DNA of 64,000 bases from Legionella erythra (lineage in GTDB: Bacteria > Pseudomonadota > Gammaproteobacteria > Legionellales > Legionellaceae). The notes under the pieces are model-generated. The model was given only the letters and a program-made list of their open reading frames with translations. It made no database searches and had not been told where the DNA came from. The position numbers were made by a program, and so were the translations under genes. Positions 55,701 through 63,460 of this stretch are shown piece after piece (position 1 is the stretch's first letter; every line of letters begins with the position of its first letter). Location of the stretch: contig NZ_LNYA01000024.1 of assembly GCF_001467615.1 (NCBI RefSeq), positions 268,654 to 332,653 of the forward strand, in the 5' to 3' direction.

Positions 55701-58481
55701 GCCTTCACCGCGAACATAGCCGTCGGCGCTTACATCAAATGTAGAACAACGATTTCTCGGAGACAACATATGGCTTTTACAAAAAATAATGCTCCCCTTG
55801 GGAGATAACATCAGGTTGACGCCGCCGGCGATGGCCAAACTGCAATCCCCATTCTGTAAACTGCGGCTTGCCTGATGAATGCTGACTAAGGAAGAAGAGC
55901 AGGCCGTATCAATGGCCATGCACGGACCTTGCGCCCCTAAAAAATAAGCCAGTCGGCCAGCCGCGGTTGAGAAGCTGGTTCCTGTTGCCTGATAAAGGTT
56001 TAACTCTTCAAGCGGGACCTGTTGATGAATTAACTGATCATAATCATGTGTGCTGATGCCGATATAAATGCCCGTTTTTGAATTTTTTAGGCTGTCTGCG
56101 GTCATGCCCGCGTCTTCCAGGGCATGCCAGGTCGCCTGAAGCAGCAATCGCTGTTGTGGATCCAGATAGGCCGCTTCCCGAGGTGAAATATTAAAAAATT
56201 TGGCATCGAAGTGATCAATTCGGCTTAAAAAACCGCCAGCAGAACAATACATATGCCCCTTTTTCTCAGGATCAGAATCGAAATACAGGCGGTTATCCCA
56301 ACGGTCCAAAGGAATGGGGGTGATGTTGTCCTTATTCGCCTTGAGATTTTCCCACAGCGCATCCACGCCCTCGATTGTGTCCTCTTTTCCAGGAAAAAGA
56401 CCATGCATGCCGATGATGGCAATGGGTTCATAAACAGCCGTTTCCTCATCCGGTATCACTTGCCTGTTTTTAGCGACAAGCTGCTCGCTTAAACGGCTAA
56501 TGGTTGGAAATTCCCAGACCAGCCAGGGATCTAAGGGTTTTTGCAGAAATTTCTCAAGCTCGCCTACCATGGTAACCAGTGCCACGGAACTCAGGCCATA
56601 ATCAGCAAAGGCCTTATAGCTGTCGATTTGAGTTATGGGAATTTTGGTTTGCTCACTAATCCATTGCTTCAACCAGTGAATCACAGCATTATCCACTTGT
56701 TTCGGCTGAGCAATGTTATTGCCTTCCATGCTCTCAAGCGGTGGATTTAAACGGGCGATGACCTCAAATTCATCATGAAGATAAGCGTTTTTGCAGGCCC
56801 TGCGTTGTATTTTTCCACTGCTGGTTTTAAATATTTTTCTTGGCGGAATGAGGACAATATCGTGGGGCACAATATCGGCACTGTCGAACACGGCTCGCTT
56901 GATTTGCTGAAGAATGCGTTGGTAGTCTGCCTCCTGAAGACCCGGGGTGACTTCTCCAATCAGCACGCAAACTTCAGATCGTTCATTGTCCAGAGAAAAG
57001 GCGGCCGCACTGTCCATTATTAATGCGGGATCACTTTCGTAACAGGCCATTTCAATGTCCTGGGGATAGATATTACGGCCATTAATAATCATCAGGTCTT
57101 TGACTCGGCCGCATACAATGAGCACGCCATCCGGGGTTACAAATCCCAAATCACCTGTTCTTAAGAAAGGGCCTTCCTGCCTATCGCGGGTGAAGGCGTG
57201 AAACGTTTCGCGGGTTTGTTCCGGATTGTTGTAATAGCCACTGGCTACGGAATGCCCCTGAACCCAGATTTCCCCCACCTGATTTGAGGGAAGAGTCTGC
57301 TGTGTCAGGGGATCGACTATCCTTAATTGATATGAATTGGTTATCACCCCACAACAGACGAGTTCGGTTTGCCGAGTCGATTTTTCACCCCCGGCAATCA
57401 CCCCTTGTTCCAAGGATCGTCTGTCAACTTTGATAAAGCGTTTTCGCCTGGATTCAAACGAGATACAGAGGGTTGTTTCAGCCATACCATAGCCGGTTTT
57501 CATGGTGTTTTTTGCCAGTCCAAACGGGGCAAGTAATTGCTCAAAGCGTCTGACTGTTTTTGGTTTAACCGGCTCAGCGCCATTGACCAGGCAACGAACA
57601 TTAGAAAAATCAAGATTAAGGGAAGACACATCCGTATTTTCCAGAGCATCTGCCGCTAAATCATAGGCAAAATTAGGCGCCATGCTATACGTTCCTTTTT
57701 CCTGGCTCATGGTGGTAAGCCAGAACAGCGGATTTTTAATAAACGTCAGCGGTGCCATAAAAACACTGGTGCCCCCCAGGTACAAAGGCAATAAGGTATT
57801 TCCCATTAATCCCATGTCATGAAAAATGGGAAGCCAGGAGATGCATTTTTCAAGCGTTGCCTCACCGACTAAATCACGCATTAAGTTCAGATTGGCACTC
57901 ATATTTTTGTGGGTGACGATAACACCCTTGGGCGCTCCGGTAGATCCTGAGGTGTACTGTAAAAACGCGGTAAAATCGGGGGTGACAACAGGCTTCACTC
58001 CCCCAAAAAGAATGCGTTTTTCCTGTAGTTGCTCAATGGCCATCACCTCACTGCTGGAAGGAAAGGCAAATTGATTGAGCTGGCAATAATTTTTAATCTG
58101 CTCTGTGGTCAAAACCAGAGAAGTATGGGAATTTTCAATGATTTTTAACAGCCGGTTCAAATGCCTGACCTGACGGGGTGGATACGCGGTTATGGCAATA
58201 TTCCCAGAGTTAAGCACCGCTAAAAAAGCAAGAATGTATTCAAGGCTTGAATCAAAAATTAACAGGATCGGTTGTTGGGTTAACGGCAGGTTTCTGTGCT
58301 GCTGGGCATTTAATATAACATCGGTTAAAGACGCTACGTGTTTGGCGAGTTGTCCATAGGTTAGTGTCTGGCTGGTTTTATAATTCTCCTCAAGGAATTT
58401 GAAGGCTATTTTATCGGGTTGGATTTGAGCATAATGCATGATTTGATCAAGTAACATGTTTTCTAACGAAGCCACCATCAT
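49704..58481 (-). CDS. Lipid-initiated hybrid megasynthase: FAAL-ACP-KS-AT-KR-ACP-C-C
   Basis: 2925 residues. Domains with key residues: fatty acyl-AMP ligase (about 8-585, YTSGSTGAPKG from 176); ACP1 (Ser631 or 632 in DYGLSS); ketosynthase (about 690-1120, Cys861 in DTACSSS, HGTGT, GHLEAA); acyltransferase (about 1190-1500, Ser1297 in GHSLGEY, HAFH indicating malonyl-CoA); ketoreductase (structural half from about 1560, TGASGDIG from 1763); ACP2 (Ser2039 in GMDSIMA); condensation domain 1 (HHLIGDG from 2222); condensation domain 2 (HHLVCDG from 2636). There is no adenylation, dehydratase or thioesterase domain. Prediction: activates a fatty acid, extends it by one malonyl unit to a beta-hydroxyacyl chain, and releases it by condensation onto an amine or alcohol. 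Divergent from a HAD hydrolase and APH kinase. Confidence 0.93.
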   Translation of the reverse strand: MMVASLENMLLDQIMHYAQIQPDKIAFKFLEENYKTSQTLTYGQLAKHVASLTDVILNAQQHRNLPLTQQPILLIFDSSLEYILAFLAVLNSGNIAITAYPPRQVRHLNRLLKIIENSHTSLVLTTEQIKNYCQLNQFAFPSSSEVMAIEQLQEKRILFGGVKPVVTPDFTAFLQYTSGSTGAPKGVIVTHKNMSANLNLMRDLVGEATLEKCISWLPIFHDMGLMGNTLLPLYLGGTSVFMAPLTFIKNPLFWLTTMSQEKGTYSMAPNFAYDLAADALENTDVSSLNLDFSNVRCLVNGAEPVKPKTVRRFEQLLAPFGLAKNTMKTGYGMAETTLCISFESRRKRFIKVDRRSLEQGVIAGGEKSTRQTELVCCGVITNSYQLRIVDPLTQQTLPSNQVGEIWVQGHSVASGYYNNPEQTRETFHAFTRDRQEGPFLRTGDLGFVTPDGVLIVCGRVKDLMIINGRNIYPQDIEMACYESDPALIMDSAAAFSLDNERSEVCVLIGEVTPGLQEADYQRILQQIKRAVFDSADIVPHDIVLIPPRKIFKTSSGKIQRRACKNAYLHDEFEVIARLNPPLESMEGNNIAQPKQVDNAVIHWLKQWISEQTKIPITQIDSYKAFADYGLSSVALVTMVGELEKFLQKPLDPWLVWEFPTISRLSEQLVAKNRQVIPDEETAVYEPIAIIGMHGLFPGKEDTIEGVDALWENLKANKDNITPIPLDRWDNRLYFDSDPEKKGHMYCSAGGFLSRIDHFDAKFFNISPREAAYLDPQQRLLLQATWHALEDAGMTADSLKNSKTGIYIGISTHDYDQLIHQQVPLEELNLYQATGTSFSTAAGRLAYFLGAQGPCMAIDTACSSSLVSIHQASRSLQNGDCSLAIAGGVNLMLSPKGSIIFCKSHMLSPRNRCSTFDVSADGYVRGEGVGIVILKKLADAIHDGNSIYAVIHGSAVNQDGASNGLTAPNLQAQIDVIQTALRRANLNAAQITHVEAHGTGTELGDPIEWEGIRRTYGMERNAPLYITSLKTRIGHLEAAAGVAGLIKTALAIRHGQIPAHLHLHQFNPKLHQQDTMQVPAELTDWAVESRYAGVSSFGFSGTNAHLILGEAPKGTSTGEKVIRPNHLWVVSAQEKPTLQAYLQRYLAYGQHRGDSIHFASLCHHLLTKRTHLPYRAFIVAQHTPQWVEKLQGQHWEEGVMTDANAMAWLFTGQGCLQPNVAAELYTTLPPFAAVIDHCCARCQKWLPYDLKEILLNTPSSVDINHTQYAQPALFVYEYALAQWLLKLGLRPRLLLGHSLGEYVAACIAEIMSLDEALSLVCQRAMLFSKWPGDGAMLAIAAEQNVVESLLKEVGNLVIALKNGPGQMVVSGTNKAIAACERACQDKNLRCKKLATSHAFHSPLIEPVAQEFRAIAEAIHYRPAKIPVISNVTGVEIKDGQINGDYWCRHMLQTVEFHQGLNTIQEKGTNLMLEISPKPVLVSQLQDMDNILALGTVSDARRPWPGLLTTLGRLFLRGVDIHWQELDKHQIFVDEPLLKYPFNEKQYWLPRFDKHPEGTTAENNWKSCLYQPQWERLNGQPHPVHAVQGTVLLISRDQNPPIDGYVTRLKETVSAVKVLLYRSSETESLTPYLEQADHLVYLCLTEEGKVEEETAFMMQFSQELLRHWPEKPLFFLTTTDSLTGAALLALLQSVKQEYPAWPLHCLQIDKGTDEHDFDFIFSKKDNHGSLRYRATGDYEQKKIIPLNTFKLADFKITPDDVCLMTGASGDIGQALLETLSALGLQYVVAVGRRENEPRWSALIQERKANGLQLHYCACDVSNAEEVKKLLKNLPTHFPPLTMIIHAAGTTVDKPWLKTTEQEISTILKAKALGAWSLHQATVGYPLKAFICISSISALFGNEGQALYAAANAYLNALVSLRRSQNLAAQSLILGPVKNTGLFKKNEKSLTAYLAERGVTPLTLDELQTVFKQQLDCPQLIVGHFSKPLEGKVLSAEPSARDGRDETVVRPEDILTVAQDILCVAAGDLSVHDNWFEAGMDSIMAAQLAHQLNRKYNRKCLTAKDIFTDSSAAQLAKKIHQALQDSQRALTEPVGSSRFPKTTPLSLQQQEIWNFLKQSTEKEAYQLPIVIRIDTAVSSERLQKALSQVLARHDVLRCSFHEVLGQVSQHIHDECELSLDLSRTDQEAEVAAFFSLPFDLTQAPLIRTKLIKQDEGRYLWLLNFHHLIGDGYTVTAFIHETLRAYEGEFLDGKTPQYREFIAWQWDHVYPALQDSLKSYWYQKLKDIPVTVPFAKDTQTPMEAHIVSESFALQKIKHSLAFLEKHNLSISNFLLANLFDVLLAAFQLEQLGIVVFFSGRQNSELTTVFGDTSNDVVITSRHESDIFTHSQLLQEQILSLEDKQYFRLSLLKELGLNKPMISFDFQRGIELNLKTSLPITIIKTSNVQNYLWGDEPRLLSFKVSLAEDHFKFALKYRADKITKKTAQTLLQQWLTYLLSHEDRLKQDGVANRLSQPASALQTNLWQLLKNHPNGLPYSIPLFNVLNPSVDIEKLNRALQKTIQDNPALRLSFSEKDNNLQWQIHPEACLPIQIITPKNLYEALNSLLVEPIDAKQPPLLKAYLLVPGQDNENRILFFKLHHLVCDGIGAELFLKALEWWYDHADEAVDTAQKDVDYLRRHQPDQSSYRQYLKNYGDYMAKTNTLLSENDWLPWGSQEPEFISGVVYKQIPQALTEKILTFCQKNQFSSYAFYFHMFCRALSALIQQETVYISLVKSNRLTQSKQAMIDYYADNIPVVMRMHSSDKLVRQIKQTQMTIIELIEQHQYALLTEDMKKMDYRQPPFIFNQYKAEHESRLFQSADYLVPILLEQGGNQVTVWNYPNPEKLNLLVRSSQAGDRMGLAFNPRFFNEEEAGLFLQRLLQAIESSLD

Positions 58482-58653
58482 TAAAACCCAAAAAAATCCA
58501 TATCACTTAAATATAGAGCATTTTATGAACACAGCGGGGCATTAAGCATCAAAAAGGCATCCTATTCAACGCAAGCAACTCATCAGGGATCTACGCTATA
58601 ATCAATTCAGTATCGGCGAAAATGAAATCGTATCAGCAAACCAAGAGATAGAC

Positions 58654-59265
58654 ATGTCTGACCAGTTAGACGACGGACGACCGGTGGCCATTTTTGATTT
58701 TGATGGAACCATCACCCGCAAAAGCACCACACTTCCCTTTCTGCGTTTTGTCTTTGGGGCGTCACTTTTTACCAAGTTGACCTGCCAGTTGCATTCCTTG
58801 CTGTTATATTCCTTAAACAGAATGGATCTTGATGCATTGAATCAAATCATCGCCCAATCATTTTTCAAGCACTTGACGCGCGATTTTCTTTTTGAGCAAG
58901 GAGCCCGTTTCTCTGACCAGGTTCTGCCTTCATTAATTCGAGACAGCGCGCACCAGCGCATCACATGGCATAAAAGCCAGGGGCATTACTGCATTTTGGC
59001 GACAGCGGCCTATGATCTGTACATGACGCATTGGTCTATGCATCATGCTTTTGATGGCGTGGCCTCGACACGAATCGCTTTTGATGAGCTCGGGCGCGCA
59101 ACCGGTGCATTGCAAGGGAAAAGCTGCTATGGGGAAGAGAAATTGCAACGGGTTCTCACGCTCATCGGGGATACGCCAAGAACGGTTTACGCTTATGGCG
59201 ACAGTGCCGGGGATAAGGCCATTCTTGATTATGCCACCCATCCTTACTATAAGTATTTTAAATAA
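58654..59265 (+). CDS. HAD-IB family phosphatase
   Basis: 203 residues. Motif I FDFDGTITRKST with both catalytic aspartates, cap helices at about 25-85, motif II in CILATAAYD, and motif III GDSAGDKAILDYA. This is the HAD-IB group containing SerB and phosphatidylglycerophosphatase C-like enzymes. The substrate is unknown. It is 172 bases from the divergent megasynthase and 23 bases before an APH-type kinase, so the two probably work together, perhaps on a phosphorylated small molecule linked to the megasynthase product. A TATAAT box at 58597-58602 is a likely -10 element. Confidence 0.83.
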   Translation: MSDQLDDGRPVAIFDFDGTITRKSTTLPFLRFVFGASLFTKLTCQLHSLLLYSLNRMDLDALNQIIAQSFFKHLTRDFLFEQGARFSDQVLPSLIRDSAHQRITWHKSQGHYCILATAAYDLYMTHWSMHHAFDGVASTRIAFDELGRATGALQGKSCYGEEKLQRVLTLIGDTPRTVYAYGDSAGDKAILDYATHPYYKYFK

Positions 59266-59288
59266 ATAAATTGGAGTGCTTCTTTTCT

Positions 59289-60341
59289 ATGCTGAAGCCC
59301 GAGGAGCTGACCTGCATTGCCCGCACGTTTGGATTGCCAGGCCCCCTTAACGTCATTAAACGGCTCAATAGCGGCGATGTTAACTCGGCCTATCAGGTCG
59401 CCTGCGGTTCTAAACGCTATGTCGTAAAGACTATTAATAAAGCGAAATACGTTCAGGATTATGCGGTTCCACTTGAAAAATTGATACAGTCTTTGCTGTT
59501 TAGCGAAAAAATAGCCTCGCAACTATCAGAGACAGGGCATGTGATGTCGGCTTATTTTTGCGAAGAAAACTGCATTATCCAAACAGCCAATGATCTGATT
59601 TTACTTTACCCTGGTCTTGATGCCGTCATGCACGAAAATCGCGACATATCCACTCGCCATGTGCAGGAAATCGCCGGTTTTCTGGCCCAACTACACCGCT
59701 CGACATTGGAGTTTGATGACACGCTGGCGCGCGAAAAATTTGACACTTACAAGCAGATTGGTGAAAAAATTATCGCGCTTTCGGTCTGGAATAAGCTGGC
59801 CTCCTGGACACACCCATCTTATTTTTTTCCCAAAATCAATGCCATATCCACTTACCTCACTGTTAATCGCGATCATTTGCTGGACTCACTGAACGCGCTT
59901 AAGGGTACCATGCTGTGTCATAATGATTTAAAACCTAAAAATGTCCTTTGGGAAAAGGATCATTTTTGGGTCGTTGACTGGGAAACGGCCGGCTTATTTG
60001 ACCAGACAGCCGATTACCTGGATACACTGCTGGCCTGGTGTACCGTGTATGACAAACAGGGTGTGTCAATGGATGACCATAAATTACAGATGTTTATGGA
60101 AACTTACCCACTTCCTTCGCACCAGCCCTTATCTGAAAGCCTCAACATTGTCTTAATCAAATGGTATTTTTGGCTTGCTTTTTGTCTAAATAAGCTACTG
60201 ACCCATCCTAAAAAATTCAAAAACAATCTATCGCATATCCGCTATTCCATTCACTTTATTCATTTTTTAATTGACGGGATCATCATCTCACGGATAGAAG
60301 AGAGGGGAACACGAAGCAAGCAACCCCGTTATCCAGATTGA
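59289..60341 (+). CDS. Aminoglycoside/choline-type phosphotransferase
   Basis: About 350 residues. Bilobal small-molecule kinase: nucleotide-binding N-lobe with RYVVKTI, catalytic loop MLCHNDLKPKNVLW, and metal motif VVDWETAG. Members phosphorylate choline, homoserine, aminoglycosides or similar alcohols. Start chosen at the ATG 59289; GGAG lies 12 bases upstream, somewhat far. Downstream of the HAD phosphatase, likely co-transcribed. The substrate might be a head-group or released product of the megasynthase; this is speculation from position. Confidence 0.8.
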   Translation: MLKPEELTCIARTFGLPGPLNVIKRLNSGDVNSAYQVACGSKRYVVKTINKAKYVQDYAVPLEKLIQSLLFSEKIASQLSETGHVMSAYFCEENCIIQTANDLILLYPGLDAVMHENRDISTRHVQEIAGFLAQLHRSTLEFDDTLAREKFDTYKQIGEKIIALSVWNKLASWTHPSYFFPKINAISTYLTVNRDHLLDSLNALKGTMLCHNDLKPKNVLWEKDHFWVVDWETAGLFDQTADYLDTLLAWCTVYDKQGVSMDDHKLQMFMETYPLPSHQPLSESLNIVLIKWYFWLAFCLNKLLTHPKKFKNNLSHIRYSIHFIHFLIDGIIISRIEERGTRSKQPRYPD

Positions 60342-60447
60342 TAACCACAACAGGCCAAATGAGGACATAAAGATCGCACACATTGACCAAAGTATGATCT
60401 ATTTGATAATATTGCGCAACTATTAAGAGTTTAAACAGTTAGCCAGC

Positions 60448-61614
60448 ATGACCTATGAAGAAAATTTGCAATTAGCAACGCTCGCATTAGAGAAAATAAA
60501 AAAAACCGTCACCACATCCAATGATATTATTACTGCTATTGAATTACCAACCCTGGATGTCAAACGTCTTCAAGAATATGAGTCCAGGTTTGGTTTTCAT
60601 CGCATGCAAGAGATGCTGAATTATATTAATTATATTGGATTCATAAGTTCATACCTCGGGAACCAGGCACTCATTAAACTTAAACAGGATAACAAAGCGT
60701 CTCCTATGTCGATATTGTATACCGCGATTACCATGATGGGCGTTGGTGAGTGCGCGGACGTAAGTCACCTTGCAGCCCTATGGCTTGCCAGAATGGATTG
60801 CAAGGCCCCGATTCATTTAGTCTCTATCAAGGGAAAGAAACCGACTGGCGATCGCTTTGGCCACATGCTCGTGGTTATAGGAGACTGTCGCTTTAGCACG
60901 CCTGAACTTGTTCCAGCTTTTAAAGGGCTGAGTGATGATTGTGTTTTTATCGACCCATTGCTTGGTATTGTAGGGCAAGCCAATAAAATACACACCATAA
61001 AAGATCAAATGGCTTATATGCGTGTTTTTTCACTTAACAACATAAGCAGCACAAATTTTCTATCCAATTGCAAAGAAAAAGCGGAGGAAATTTATAAGAA
61101 TGCCGAAGCAGTAAGCATCGAATGGCGCAAAGCGACTCCTTGTTACCCAAAACCGTTTAGCAAACCAAGGGAAGAAGAGACCGGCAAAGCGCAAAACCAG
61201 ACTGACTCCAGTGCTGCACGCAGTGCATTCGGAGTGTTTAAATCCGATCCCCATTCAAGCCTGTTAAACGAATTAGCGTCATTTGTTTCAGACCCTGCGA
61301 CTCAAGCTGCTTTTGATTCCATCAACAACAAACATTATGCTCAAGCCATTCGCCGTATGTGCACGGTCAATCATGAAAAAAGCCTAAGCATGTTGAAAAT
61401 TATTCTCAAATTCAAGGATAAATTATCCATTTCTCTTGATGAGCAAGCTGGAGACAAACAACAATCCGCCTTACATATAGCCGCCTCCCGCAATAATCAA
61501 ACGGCTTACGACTTGCTCATCGCGGCGGGTGCCAGGCAAGATATTAAAGACAGTGCGGGAAAAACAGCCCTGGATTACAAGGAGCCCGCGGAGAAACCGA
61601 GCATGCTCATTTAG
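60448..61614 (+). CDS. Papain-like domain plus ankyrin repeat, candidate effector
   Basis: 388 residues, no signal peptide. The central part has a possible papain/transglutaminase-type triad in correct order and spacing: Cys102 (GVGECADVSHLAALWLA), His139 (DRFGHMLVVIG) and Asp169 (CVFIDPLLGIVG). A helical linker follows, then at about 340-380 one to two ankyrin repeats (SALHIAASRNNQTAYDLLIAAGARQDIKDSAGKTALDY). This combination is typical of effectors acting on host proteins. The enzyme assignment rests on motif order alone. Confidence 0.6.
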   Translation: MTYEENLQLATLALEKIKKTVTTSNDIITAIELPTLDVKRLQEYESRFGFHRMQEMLNYINYIGFISSYLGNQALIKLKQDNKASPMSILYTAITMMGVGECADVSHLAALWLARMDCKAPIHLVSIKGKKPTGDRFGHMLVVIGDCRFSTPELVPAFKGLSDDCVFIDPLLGIVGQANKIHTIKDQMAYMRVFSLNNISSTNFLSNCKEKAEEIYKNAEAVSIEWRKATPCYPKPFSKPREEETGKAQNQTDSSAARSAFGVFKSDPHSSLLNELASFVSDPATQAAFDSINNKHYAQAIRRMCTVNHEKSLSMLKIILKFKDKLSISLDEQAGDKQQSALHIAASRNNQTAYDLLIAAGARQDIKDSAGKTALDYKEPAEKPSMLI

Positions 61615-61620
61615 TCAGTA

Positions 61621-61644
61621 CAGGTCGGACCTTGGCCCGACCTG
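61621..61644. repeat. REP-like GC-rich palindrome, copy 2
   Basis: Arms CAGGTCGG and CCGACCTG around ACCTTGGC; it matches the palindrome at 8734-8758 in both outer arms. It lies 7 bases after the stop of the papain-like/ankyrin gene, a usual place for REP elements. Confidence 0.7.
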
Positions 61645-61743
61645 CGATTGCTATTCGCACGATTTAACGACTAGCCATAAGCCTGGCCCAGAATAAGTGC
61701 GGTAGGAGGCTATCATTATGGAATTTACCTCCACCATCGCCAA

Positions 61744-63291
61744 TTAACTGAACACGGCAATCGGCTCTTTACCTGCATGATCATTCTCAGGCTTAGCCGT
61801 GACTAGCTGCTCATTAAATTTAAACTCCTGACATATTTTACTCACCAGGGCGCGGGAAGCAGTTTCGCGTGTTTTGAAAAAAAGCCCCGTCAAGGTATGG
61901 GTTTGTCGGTTAATCGAATCGTTGTGAGCCAGATACCACTGCCGTAAATCGTTTTCAGTAAAGGTATCTGCGTTAAGGATTAATGCGTTCAGTTCAGCCA
62001 TCGCATGCCGTTTAAGATGAGCTACTTTTTTATTAATAAAAAAGGCGCGAAACCCGGTTAATGTTTCCGATTTCATTTTAAAATCCAGGACTTTTCCTTT
62101 CGCTGCCAAGGCAGCATCATGTTTTAAGGCATTGCTGTTGTTATAGATTTTATAAAACTGCGCTTTGATGTCTTTCTCTGGAATACGAGGCGATATGGCC
62201 CGGGCAGCCGTTGTGAACAGAGTTAATAACGCATCTTTTGATAATGGGCCAGTACGCGCCCCTGTTGTATCCTGCTGACATAAAACAGTAAAATCATCAC
62301 TCAGTTTATTCAATTTAATCGCTATCAAGCCATTCTTATCCAGTAACATCTCTACTTCGTCACAGGGCTCAAGGAGATGGGGATAGACCACACTCCTTAA
62401 TATGTAATTGCTTTGAAGCGCCTCACGTAAAGCATCAATAACGGTGGAGGAGTCATCAGCGGGTATTCGTTTGAAATTGACTGTACTGGGGTTACCGCAA
62501 AGGGCCAAGGCTAGATTGAGTTGCTCGCCGTTGCCAGACAAGGCGGCACACATTAAAAAGGTATCCCGAGCATTATGATCCATCAATAATCCCTCAAGGT
62601 GATTTTTTTTAATCCAATTCAATGCCTCAAGGGTGCCCGAACGTGAGGCATGATGCGCAATAGAGCACCCATCTTTGTCCATTTTGTTCAATAAATCAGG
62701 CTTATTATTCTTAATCCATTGTAATACCTCCGGGTTGCCAAACCGTGCGGCATAATGCGCAATGGTCCAGCCATTCATATCCATTCTGTTCAATAAATCA
62801 GGCTTATTGTCTTTAATCCATTGCAACGCCGCCACATTGCCTCCCTGTGCGGCGCGATGCGCAATAGTCCGGTCCTCCTTGTCAAGATTGTTCAATAAGT
62901 CAGGTTTATTGTCTTTAATCCATTGCAACGCCGCCGGGTTGCCTGATAATGCAGCATAATGCGCAGCGCCTTTTATGCCTTTATCAAATTGAGAGAAAAG
63001 ATGGGGGTTTTGTGCCAATACCTGATTCAACCGTTGGATATCGCCAGAAAAAGCGGCATAATGCGCCATATTGACATTAAAATTATCTTTTTGATCCAGA
63101 TGTCTATACGGCTCTTCATCACCAAGAATCGCCAATAACTGCCATGTTCCCCTGATCCAGGACATGCTAAACGAGTTTAATTTTCTAAAAAGCACCTGGC
63201 ATTGTTCATTTGTAAGAGCGGGGGGAATTAAATCTCGTCTAATACCGCTTTGTATAAGTTTATCTCGGTAATCAATAACTGTTGATGGCAT
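61744..63291 (-). CDS. Ankyrin-repeat protein, candidate effector
   Basis: 515 residues. Ankyrin repeats at about 70-245, each close to AHYAARxGNPxxLQWIKDNKPDLLN; three central repeats are nearly identical. The C-terminal 270 residues are helical and unrelated to a known enzyme, ending in a hydrophilic tail (ENDHAGKEPIAVF) that could serve as a type IV secretion signal. No signal peptide. Ankyrin proteins of this form are common Legionella effectors; the host target is unknown. Confidence 0.78.
   Translation of the reverse strand: MPSTVIDYRDKLIQSGIRRDLIPPALTNEQCQVLFRKLNSFSMSWIRGTWQLLAILGDEEPYRHLDQKDNFNVNMAHYAAFSGDIQRLNQVLAQNPHLFSQFDKGIKGAAHYAALSGNPAALQWIKDNKPDLLNNLDKEDRTIAHRAAQGGNVAALQWIKDNKPDLLNRMDMNGWTIAHYAARFGNPEVLQWIKNNKPDLLNKMDKDGCSIAHHASRSGTLEALNWIKKNHLEGLLMDHNARDTFLMCAALSGNGEQLNLALALCGNPSTVNFKRIPADDSSTVIDALREALQSNYILRSVVYPHLLEPCDEVEMLLDKNGLIAIKLNKLSDDFTVLCQQDTTGARTGPLSKDALLTLFTTAARAISPRIPEKDIKAQFYKIYNNSNALKHDAALAAKGKVLDFKMKSETLTGFRAFFINKKVAHLKRHAMAELNALILNADTFTENDLRQWYLAHNDSINRQTHTLTGLFFKTRETASRALVSKICQEFKFNEQLVTAKPENDHAGKEPIAVFS
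62684..62990. repeat. Tandem 102-bp coding repeats within the ankyrin gene
   Basis: About three units of 102 bases (34 codons) share long identical runs such as GTTCAATAAATCAGGCTTA and TTTAATCCATTGCAACGCCG. Near-identity at DNA level, including synonymous positions, points to recent duplication or gene conversion among repeats. Confidence 0.75.
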
Positions 63292-63460
63292 GGCTGTCTC
63301 AATTCACTTTTGCGTAGCATTGTAATACAAAAAGAAAGACATAAACACACTTTGATCATCAAGAAATCATTTTTGGCTCTACCCCAATGATGGGGTACTT
63401 TAATCAATGTACGCGTAGCAATGGCCTTGATTTTAATTCAAGACAGCTATCGTAGCCTGA

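Noticed and set aside
49704-58481. Many antisense and out-of-frame open frames in the megasynthase gene
   Set aside because: They are shadows of a GC-moderate long coding frame with clear domains and have no protein-family content.
62684-62990. CRISPR-like array (regular 102-base repeats)
   Set aside because: The repeats are in-frame ankyrin codons of a long gene, with no spacer structure and no cas genes.
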